From JBEKLJ01 sp050010255 (lineage in GTDB: Bacteria > Acidobacteriota > Terriglobia > Bryobacterales > Bryobacteraceae), in contig JBEKLJ010000197.1 in assembly GCA_050010255.1 (NCBI GenBank), forward strand, positions 1 through 6,700: a DNA stretch of 6,700 nucleotides. Reading direction: 5' to 3'. This document shows, piece by piece, positions 1 through 5,285 of the stretch. Under the pieces are notes generated by a model. That model saw nothing but the letters and a program-made list of their open reading frames with translations, did no database searches and was not told the DNA's origin. A program made the position numbers and the translations under genes. The number at the start of each line of letters is the position of its first letter. Within the stretch, counting starts at the first letter, position 1.

Positions 1-12
1 GGAGGCGCTCAT
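1..12 (-). CDS. Possible start of a downstream gene (4 codons, cut by window edge)
   Basis: On the minus strand the TGA stop of the glycosyltransferase gene overlaps an ATG by one base (TGATG). That ATG opens a frame reading M-S-A-S to the window edge. A GGGAGG purine tract lies about 13 bases upstream of the ATG, inside the end of the glycosyltransferase gene, and could act as a ribosome binding site. Such overlaps are typical of translationally coupled genes. With only four codons visible no product can be named, and the ATG could be chance. Confidence 0.3.
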
Positions 13-1025
13 CACAGCGCGGCCACCTCCCGGGGGCGGATGAAGTTCGCCCCTACCAGCCGCTCGAACTCCCGCGCGCCGAGGCGGGCTGTGCGGCGGA
101 TCGCGCGCCGCTGGCGCAGCAATCGGGGCGCGTGCTTCAGCAACACCGCGTGCGCCCGCAAAACGATGTAGACGAGATCGAGCAGTCCCGAGTTCTCCCT
201 CCGGAAGCGGGCCGCAGAGCCGCGCCCCTGGAAGGCGCCCGCCAGGTGCCAGAAATAGCGCGCCAGCGTCGTCCCAGGCGCCCTCAGCAGCATGCGCAGC
301 GGGAAATCCTTGAGCAGCACGAACAGCCGGTTCCGCTCGACGTAGTATGCCTTGAGCACCGAGGCCGCGCCCGCCGTCCGGGAGTAGCGGTGCTGCACCA
401 CCGCCTCCGGAACGTACAGGCACCGCCAGCCGGCCCAGCGCGCGCGCAGCCCCAGGTCGGTGTCCTCGCAATACAGAAAGAAGGCCTCGTCGAACACGCC
501 GATCTCATCCAGCATCCGGCGCCGGTAAAGCGCCGCCGAGCCGCTGGGCAGCAGCACCTCCTCGGCGCGGGTGAAGCGCGCGGCGGGCTGCCGGTGCCCG
601 CGCTGCCTGCTGCTGGCGTCGCTCGCGACCAGCATGCCCGCCGAGTCGAGATCCTCGGAGCCGGCCAGCCGCACCTGCGAGGCGCACATGCCCGCCTGGG
701 GGTCGCTCTCCAGGGCCGCGACCAGCGCGCCGATCCAGGCCGGGCTGGCCATCGCGTCGTCGTTCAGGGTAGCGAGGTAGCGGGCCCCAGAACGCCGGAA
801 GGCCTGGTTGACGGCGGCGCCGAAGCCGGCGTTGGCGGGGTTCTCGATCAAGGTCACGCCGCGCCAGGCCTCCACGGCCTCGCGCGCCAACCCCTTGCCA
901 CTGTTGTCGATAACCACCACCTCGAAGTCGCGCCAGACCTGCCGCTCGAGCGAGGCCAAGCACTCCGAGAGCGCCGGCCCGGCACGGAGCGTCGGGATCG
1001 CCACGGTCACAAGAGCGTCAGGCAA
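12..1025 (-). CDS. Family 2 glycosyltransferase (GT-A fold, WbbL/rhamnosyltransferase-like)
   Basis: This predicted cytoplasmic or membrane-associated enzyme moves a sugar from a nucleotide-sugar donor to a glycan acceptor, as in O-antigen, exopolysaccharide or cell-wall rhamnan synthesis. The 337 residues show the family in order: strand V-A-I-P-T-L at 8-13, V-V-V-I-D-N-S-G at 36-43, N-P-A-N-A-G-F-G at 62-69 (the N-x-G-F-G nucleotide-binding signature), the DxD-equivalent N-D-D at 88-90, a G-S-A-A-L-Y-R-R acceptor-side strand near 162-169, then F-D-E-x-F-F at 178-183 and E-D-T-D-L at 187-191 (probable catalytic base region). V-V-Q-H at 209-212 and E-R-N at 230-232 follow. The basic C-terminal third has no clear transmembrane helix. 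The start is TTG at 1025, the first start after an in-frame TAG four codons upstream. GAGGG abuts it, so GTG at 1010 is an alternative. It lies 79 bases downstream of cysS on the same strand and may be co-transcribed. Donor and acceptor cannot be told from sequence. Confidence 0.9.
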   Translation of the reverse strand: MPDALVTVAIPTLRAGPALSECLASLERQVWRDFEVVVIDNSGKGLAREAVEAWRGVTLIENPANAGFGAAVNQAFRRSGARYLATLNDDAMASPAWIGALVAALESDPQAGMCASQVRLAGSEDLDSAGMLVASDASSRQRGHRQPAARFTRAEEVLLPSGSAALYRRRMLDEIGVFDEAFFLYCEDTDLGLRARWAGWRCLYVPEAVVQHRYSRTAGAASVLKAYYVERNRLFVLLKDFPLRMLLRAPGTTLARYFWHLAGAFQGRGSAARFRRENSGLLDLVYIVLRAHAVLLKHAPRLLRQRRAIRRTARLGAREFERLVGANFIRPREVAAL

Positions 1026-1104
1026 CCCTCGATTCTACTCCGCGCCCGCCGCCGGCCGCTCAGCCGGTTGCGATCCCGCGCGGGGGAGCCGCCCGGCCGC
1101 GCGG

Positions 1105-2505
1105 CTAGCGCCGCTTCCAGCGCGTGCCCTCCCGGGTGTCCTCGAGAATCACGCCCGCCTCGGCCAGCTCCTGGCGGACCTGGTCGGCGCGCGTGAAGTT
1201 ATTGGCCTGGCGGGCCTGGTTGCGCTCGGCGATCCGGGCCTCGATCTGGGCGTCCGACAGCCCGCCCTGCTTCGCGGTGGGCGTGAGCACGTCGAAGATG
1301 GCGTCGAAGCGCGCCAGCAACTCGAGTGCGGCGGCGGAGTTTCCGGCGCGGAACTCGCCCGCGTCCATGGCCGAGTTGCTGTCGCGCACGTATTCGAAGA
1401 CCGCCCCCAGCGCCTCGGCCGTGTTGAGATCGTCGTCGAGCGATTCCTCGAAGCGGCGCACGGCCGCGAGCGTCCGCTCGAGAAGCGCTTCGCTCGTCCC
1501 CGCGGGGAACTTCCCGGTCTCTAAGCGCAGCTTGTAGCTGCGCAGCCGCTCGATGGCGCCGGCCGCCGAGCGGAGGCTGTCGAAGGTGAAGGTCAGCTTC
1601 TTGCGGTAGGGCACCGAGGCCAGCAGGTAGCGCACCGCCTCCGGTTCGTAGCCCCGTTCGAGCAGATCGCGCAGCGTGTAGAAGTTGCCGAGCGACTTAG
1701 ACATCGTCTGGCTCTCCAGGATCAGGTGCTCGGAGTGCAGCCAGAACCGCGCGAAGGGCTTGCCGGTGAGCGCCTCCGATTGCGCGATCTCGTTCTCGTG
1801 ATGCGGGAAAGTGAGATCGACGCCGCCGGCGTGAATGTCCAGGGTCTCGCCCAGATACTTCATGGCCATCACGGAGCACTCGATGTGCCAGCCGGGGCGG
1901 CCCGGGCCAATCACCGTGTCCCAGCTCGGCTCGCCCGGCTTGGGCGCCTTCCAGAGGGCGAAGTCGCGGGCGTCGCTCTTCTCGTAGCGGTCGCTGTCCA
2001 CCCGCACCCCCGCGCGGATGCCGCTGAAATCCGTGTGCGAAAGCTTGCCGTAACCGGGGAAACTCGCTATTCGGAAGTAGATCGAGCCGTCGCTCTGGTA
2101 GGTGTAACCCTTCTCTCCCAGCCGGCGAATGGCCTCGGCCATGTCCTCAATGTGCGCGGTCGCGGGGACCAGGTGCTCGGGCCGCTCCAGGCGCAATGTC
2201 CGGCAGTCGTCGAGAAACGCCTGGGTGTAGACCGAGGTGTACTCCTCCAGGGTCTGGCCTGCGGCCATGGCCTGCTGGATGATGCGGTCGTCCACGTCGG
2301 TGAGGTTCATCACGTGGTCCAGGCGGTAGCCGCGCGCTTGCAACCAGCGCCGCAGAAGGTCCACGAAGGTGAACGTGCGCAGGTTGCCGATGTGCGCGTA
2401 GTTCCACACCGTCGGCCCGCAAGAGTACATGCGCACCAGGTTGTCTTCGAGCGGCGCGAACTCCTCCACCCGCTGGGTCAGCGTGTTGTAGAAGCGCAGG
2501 GCCAT
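1105..2505 (-). CDS. cysS: Cysteinyl-tRNA synthetase
   Basis: This class I aminoacyl-tRNA synthetase (EC 6.1.1.16) charges tRNA-Cys with cysteine in the cytoplasm using ATP. The 466-residue length matches bacterial CysRS (about 460). Visible marks are the N-terminal F-Y-N-T-L-T start, C29 followed by G-P-T-V and the HIGH-type motif H38-I-G-N41, and N-L-T-D-V-D-D at 67-73. G-W-H-I-E-C follows at 205-210 and H-A-G-G-V-D-L at 225-231, then H-H-E-N-E at 235-239. C29, C210, H235 and E239 are the expected zinc ligands that recognise the cysteine thiol. The KMSKS loop reads T267-M-S-K-S271, so its first lysine is threonine while the second is kept. The helical anticodon-binding C-terminus ends in a short basic tail. 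I chose ATG at 2505 because the family begins there and an AGG-containing purine tract lies about 8 bases upstream. An ATG at 2520 (five extra residues) and the long open frame further upstream are less likely. Confidence 0.97.
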   Translation of the reverse strand: MALRFYNTLTQRVEEFAPLEDNLVRMYSCGPTVWNYAHIGNLRTFTFVDLLRRWLQARGYRLDHVMNLTDVDDRIIQQAMAAGQTLEEYTSVYTQAFLDDCRTLRLERPEHLVPATAHIEDMAEAIRRLGEKGYTYQSDGSIYFRIASFPGYGKLSHTDFSGIRAGVRVDSDRYEKSDARDFALWKAPKPGEPSWDTVIGPGRPGWHIECSVMAMKYLGETLDIHAGGVDLTFPHHENEIAQSEALTGKPFARFWLHSEHLILESQTMSKSLGNFYTLRDLLERGYEPEAVRYLLASVPYRKKLTFTFDSLRSAAGAIERLRSYKLRLETGKFPAGTSEALLERTLAAVRRFEESLDDDLNTAEALGAVFEYVRDSNSAMDAGEFRAGNSAAALELLARFDAIFDVLTPTAKQGGLSDAQIEARIAERNQARQANNFTRADQVRQELAEAGVILEDTREGTRWKRR

Positions 2506-2574
2506 ACGCGGACCTACCATCCTAGCAAGCCGAGCGGCTAATGCCGTCGAGCCCCGCCGCCGATCAGTGCAGGG
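2506..2574. promoter_or_regulatory. Divergent intergenic region between cysS and the membrane-protein gene
   Basis: These 69 bases lie between two divergent starts, so promoters for both directions should sit here or inside the flanking genes. On the minus strand a GGATGGTAGG purine tract ends about 7 bases before the cysS ATG and is its likely ribosome binding site. On the plus strand only AGGG directly abutting the GTG start is visible, which is too close to act as a normal site. I see no convincing -35/-10 pair. Confidence 0.35.
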
Positions 2575-4101
2575 GTGGTCCTCCGGCGCCTGCTCGTGCC
2601 TTCTTACGCCGACTGGCTGTCGGTGGTGCTGATTGCGTGGCTGTTCGTGGCCGGCAGCGGCTGGATGGCGCTGCTGGCCGACGGCGACACGGGCTGGCAC
2701 ATCCGCGCCGGGGAGCTGATCCTCGACACGCACCGGGTCCCGCGCGTGGATCCGTTCTCCTTCACCCAGCCGGGAGCGCCCTGGTACGCCTGGGAGTGGC
2801 TCTCCGACGTTCTCTTCGCCGGCGCGCACCGCGCCCTGGGCCTGAAGGGCGTGGTGCTGCTGGCCGGCCTAGCCATCGCCGCCTATCTCACGATCCTCTT
2901 CCGCCACATGCTGTGGCAGGGGGCCGACGTCTTCACCGCGGCGATCGTCTGCCTGCTGGCCGCGGGCGCTTCGGGCATCCACTATCTGGCGCGGCCGCAC
3001 GTCTTCTCCCTGCTGCTGCTGGCTGTCGCGCTGTGGCTGATCGAGCGCGACCGGGCCAAGCCCGGGGGCCTGGTCTGGCTGCTGGTCCCGTTGACCGCGC
3101 TGTGGGCCAACCTGCACGGCGGCTTCGTGGCGCTGCTAGCCTCGCTGGCGGCCCTGGCGGCGGGCAGCCTGCTCGAGGGGCGGCTGGCCAGCGCCCGGCG
3201 CTACGGCCTGCTGCTGGCGGCCTGTGGGGCGGCCAGCCTGGCCAACCCTTACGGCCTGGAGCTCCACCGGCACGTTTTGAGCTACCTGCGGTCGGATTGG
3301 ATCCGCACGGCGATCGATGAGTTCCAGTCGCCGAAGTTCCGTTCGGAGAGCGCTTTCGACTTCGAGCTTCTGCTGGCGGCGGCGGTGTTGGTGGCGGGCG
3401 CGGCGGTTCGGCGGCGCGACTTCGGCCGGGCACTGCTTCTGGCCGGCTGGGCGCATGCGGCCCTGGTCTCGGTGAGGCATGTGCCGGTATTCGCCCTGGT
3501 CGCCGCCCCGGCCATCGCCTCCCAGGCGAGCCTGTGGTGGCGGGGCTGGGCCGAAACCAGGCCGGCGCGTTCGCTGGCGGGGATCGCCGGACGCCTGGCC
3601 AGCGAGCATTCGTCGGCGGCCCGCTCCCTGAGCCTGTGGCCGGCCGCAGTGGTCCTGGCGCTGGTCCTGTTGCCGCTGCCCTGGCCGCGCGATTTCCCTG
3701 CCGCGAAGTTTCCCACCGCGATCGTCGACCGGCACCCGGAGCTCGCCGGGGCGCGCGTGTTCACTTCCGACCAGTGGGGCGACTACCTCATCTATCGCCT
3801 CTATCCCCGCAGCCGGGTCTTCATCGATGGCCGGAGCGATTTCTACGGCCCGCGGCTCGGCAAGCTGTACCTCAAGATCGCCTACGTCCAAACGGACTGG
3901 CGCTGCCAACTGAGCCGCTTCGGCATTGCCTTCGTGCTCGCCGACCGGGACTGGCCGCTGGCGAATCTGCTGCGCCAGGACCCGGAATGGCGCTTGGCGG
4001 ACGAGGCCGGCCCGGCCATTCTGCTGGCGCGCGCGGGCGGGACTGCGCCAGCAGCGATGAATTCGCATTCCCCACCAGCAACCTGCTACGGCGCGCCGTA
4101 G
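2575..4101 (+). CDS. Polytopic membrane protein, GT-C-like glycosyltransferase family
   Basis: This 508-residue integral membrane protein has about ten hydrophobic segments, roughly at 13-33, 92-109, 118-132, 139-156, 166-178, 182-200, 208-222, 263-277, 284-317 and 354-369. After the first helix comes D36-G-D-T-G-W-H-I-R-A-G-E, with acidic residues in the first outer loop. This resembles the GT-C plan, in which polyprenyl-phosphate sugar donors are used and the catalytic acid sits there. W-A-N-L-H-G-G-F at 177-184 and N-P-Y-G at 224-227 are further conserved-looking loops. The C-terminal part (about 371-488) is soluble, with S-D-Q-W-G-D-Y-L-I-Y at 398-407 and V-F-I-D-G-R at 415-420. The tail from about 490 is Ala/Pro/Ser-rich and probably unconserved. 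GTG at 2575 is the first start after an in-frame TAA (2539-2541) and gives a basic N-terminus before helix 1; a GTG at 2596 is possible. Such proteins are usually annotated hypothetical. A role in lipid-linked glycan or surface-protein glycosylation is inference only. Confidence 0.8.
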   Translation: MVLRRLLVPSYADWLSVVLIAWLFVAGSGWMALLADGDTGWHIRAGELILDTHRVPRVDPFSFTQPGAPWYAWEWLSDVLFAGAHRALGLKGVVLLAGLAIAAYLTILFRHMLWQGADVFTAAIVCLLAAGASGIHYLARPHVFSLLLLAVALWLIERDRAKPGGLVWLLVPLTALWANLHGGFVALLASLAALAAGSLLEGRLASARRYGLLLAACGAASLANPYGLELHRHVLSYLRSDWIRTAIDEFQSPKFRSESAFDFELLLAAAVLVAGAAVRRRDFGRALLLAGWAHAALVSVRHVPVFALVAAPAIASQASLWWRGWAETRPARSLAGIAGRLASEHSSAARSLSLWPAAVVLALVLLPLPWPRDFPAAKFPTAIVDRHPELAGARVFTSDQWGDYLIYRLYPRSRVFIDGRSDFYGPRLGKLYLKIAYVQTDWRCQLSRFGIAFVLADRDWPLANLLRQDPEWRLADEAGPAILLARAGGTAPAAMNSHSPPATCYGAP

Positions 4102-4238
4102 AGCCGCGGCTGTTCAAGTTGCGCTCGGCCGGCGCCCTCGATCCGTTAAGGGCCCCCCTACCCAGGGTCAAGGTTACAAATGCGCGCTAAAGGAAACACC
4201 TCAGTCTGCCGAAATACTGCCGAGGAGGCGGGCAACAG
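4102..4238 (+). promoter_or_regulatory. Leader region upstream of the small ORF and tad genes
   Basis: These 137 bases separate the membrane-protein stop from the first well-supported start of the pilus block. The first part (to about 4165) is G/C-rich and has no U-tract terminator. The second part (about 4170-4220) is relatively A-rich, with TTACAA at 4174-4179 and AATACT at 4213-4218, but these are too far apart for a sigma-70 promoter. I do not recognise a sigma-54 site or a c-di-GMP riboswitch. The tad promoter probably lies here, though read-through from the upstream gene is also possible. Confidence 0.4.
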
Positions 4239-4242
4239 ATGA
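4180..4242 (+). CDS. Possible 20-residue leader peptide overlapping the small ORF
   Basis: An ATG at 4180 opens a 20-codon frame (reading M-R-A-K-G-N-T-S-V-C at its start) whose TGA at 4240-4242 overlaps the ATG of the next ORF as ATGA. An AAGG lies about 6 bases before this ATG and could serve as a weak ribosome binding site. The peptide has no hydrophobic stretch and no recognisable family. The overlap suggests a leader peptide coupled to the next gene, but an open frame of this length is easily chance, so support is weak. Confidence 0.2.
   Translation: MRAKGNTSVCRNTAEEAGNR
4199..4228 (+). promoter_or_regulatory. Strong Shine-Dalgarno (GAGGAGG, 4222-4228) within a small inverted repeat
   Basis: GAGGAGG at 4222-4228 sits 10 bases before the ATG at 4239 and is the strongest ribosome binding sequence in the window. 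CCTC-AGT at 4199-4205 can pair with ACT (4217 region) and GAGG (4222-4225), with a GCC bulge, folding part of the ribosome binding sequence into a weak hairpin. The 7-base word CTGCCGA occurs twice here (4206-4212 and 4217-4223). The ribosome binding site is well supported; regulation by the hairpin is speculative. Confidence 0.45.
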
Positions 4243-4424
4243 ACACGCGAGCCAGGCGCACGGGGCGGCGACTGCGGAAGAACCGCGCGGTGGACAGAGC
4301 GCGGCGCAAGGCTGTCTCTGGCGATGGCTGGCGCCTGCCCACGGGCGAATCGCTGGCCGAGTACGCGCTCAGCAACGGCTTGATCGCGCCGCCGCCCGTG
4401 CCGGCGCCGCCTGCCCGCAGCTAG
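4239..4424 (+). CDS. Small basic protein of unknown function with a Flp-pilin-like motif
   Basis: This 61-codon ORF is not recognised with certainty. It is preceded by GAGGAGG at a 10-base spacing and ends 3 bases before cpaB, so it is likely translated. Residues 1-26 are strongly basic, with many Arg/Lys. Residues 36-50 read G-E-S-L-A-E-Y-A-L-S-N-G-L-I-A, which fits the Flp prepilin pattern of a cleavage-site glycine followed by Glu at +5 and Tyr at +6. In true Flp pilins a hydrophobic helix of about 20 residues follows the motif. Here the tail is P-P-P-V-P-A-P-P-A-R-S, so it cannot be an ordinary membrane-inserted pilin, and neither other frame restores a helix. It could be a degenerate pilin, a small regulator, or a coupling ORF feeding ribosomes to cpaB, which has no Shine-Dalgarno of its own. 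It is in the same frame as cpaB, separated by TAG and CCA. Confidence 0.55.
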   Translation: MNTRARRTGRRLRKNRAVDRARRKAVSGDGWRLPTGESLAEYALSNGLIAPPPVPAPPARS

Positions 4425-4427
4425 CCA

Positions 4428-5285
4428 ATGGACCGCCGCTTTCTGACAGTGTTGGGCGCAAGTCTGGTCTTTGCGCTCCTGGTGTCGGCCGTCTTCTACC
4501 AGGTCGTCGCAGGCGCCCGGGGGCGCGGACGGCCGGCCAAGGTCGAAATGCGCGATCTGGTGATCGCCGCACGGAGCCTCTCTCCCGGCATCGTACTCAA
4601 ACCCGAGGACCTGAAACTCGACCGGGTCCCAGCCGATCAGTTCCCGCACGGCGGCTTCTCGAAGCTCGCGGAAGCCCTGGGACGGCCCGTGGTTTCCAAC
4701 ATTCTCGCCGAGGAGCCGATTCGCGAGGGCCGACTGGCGGCGCGCGGCAGCGGCGTGGGGCTGGGGGCGATCATTCCCCCCGGCATGCGCGCCGTCTCGG
4801 TGCGGGTGAACGACGTGGTGGGGGTGGCCGGCTTCGTTCTTCCCGGAATGCACGTGGACGTGCTCGTCACCGGGCGCCAGGCGGGCGGGGAGAGCAACAT
4901 CACCAAGACCGTTCTCCAGGACATTCTGGTGCTCTCGGCCGGGCATAACATCGAGCCGGACGCGCGCGGGGCGGCCGTCAATGTGCCGGTGGTGACGCTG
5001 CAGGTGACGCCGAGCCAGGCCGAGACGCTCACGCTGGCCAGCGAGTGGCGCATCCAACTGGTGCTCCGCAACGGCGCCGACCGCGGCATCGACCCGACGT
5101 CCGGCCAAAGCCTGGACGGAATCTTCGGGGGGGTGGCGCGGCGGCAGCCGGCGCAGTCGCCGCGGCAGCCGGTGGCCAGAGCCGCCCCCGCGGCGCCCCC
5201 TCCACCGCCCAAGCTGACCGAGGACATCGTCGTGATCCGTGGCACCCAGAGAACCGTCGAGCAAGTGGGAGTGAGGACACCATGA
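4428..5285 (+). CDS. cpaB: Tad/Flp pilus assembly protein CpaB (RcpC)
   Basis: CpaB/RcpC is an inner-membrane-anchored periplasmic protein of the Tad type IVc pilus machine, thought to work with the secretin CpaC. The 285 residues show a short basic N-terminus, one signal-anchor helix at about 6-28, and a SAF domain at about 42-104 (A-A-R-S-L-S-P-G-I-V-L at 47-57, then D-R-V-P-A and a G-R-P-V segment). The RcpC/CpaB domain runs from about 112 to 215 (I-I-P-P-G-M-R-A-V-S-V at 115-125, P-G-M-H-V-D-V-L at 139-146, T-L-Q-V-T-P-S-Q-A at 190-198). A Pro/Arg/Gln/Ala-rich linker (about 236-262) with a doubled R-Q-P unit precedes a conserved-looking end, I-V-V-I-R-G-T at 267-273. Length fits the family. 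ATG at 4428 is chosen because the anchor helix begins directly after it. No Shine-Dalgarno precedes it, so translation is probably coupled to the small ORF. Its TGA overlaps the cpaC ATG. Confidence 0.93.
   Translation: MDRRFLTVLGASLVFALLVSAVFYQVVAGARGRGRPAKVEMRDLVIAARSLSPGIVLKPEDLKLDRVPADQFPHGGFSKLAEALGRPVVSNILAEEPIREGRLAARGSGVGLGAIIPPGMRAVSVRVNDVVGVAGFVLPGMHVDVLVTGRQAGGESNITKTVLQDILVLSAGHNIEPDARGAAVNVPVVTLQVTPSQAETLTLASEWRIQLVLRNGADRGIDPTSGQSLDGIFGGVARRQPAQSPRQPVARAAPAAPPPPPKLTEDIVVIRGTQRTVEQVGVRTP

Noticed and set aside
1087..1106. Inverted repeat AGCCGC/GCGGCT overlapping the cysS stop, a possible terminator
   Set aside because: The stem is 6 bp with an 8-base G/C loop and no T-tract follows in the direction of transcription. 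In G/C-rich sequence such short repeats are common, so a terminator is not supported.
2506..2829. Open minus-strand frame extending cysS upstream by over 100 codons
   Set aside because: It overlaps the well-supported membrane-protein gene on the opposite strand, is Pro/Arg/Gly-rich like other antisense high-GC frames, and the family start matches ATG at 2505.
4150..4167. GGGCCC palindrome and CCCT/AGGG mini-hairpin after the membrane-protein gene
   Set aside because: Stems are only 4-6 bases with no U-tract, which is not enough for an intrinsic terminator.
4166..4240. c-di-GMP (GEMM-type) riboswitch upstream of pilus genes
   Set aside because: The context would fit, but the conserved GEMM core and tetraloop-receptor elements are not present in the leader.
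5127..5133. Run of seven G in cpaB as a phase-variation tract
   Set aside because: Runs of six G also occur in cpaC (for example near 5959 and 6154) in this G-rich DNA, and seven is short for slippage control.
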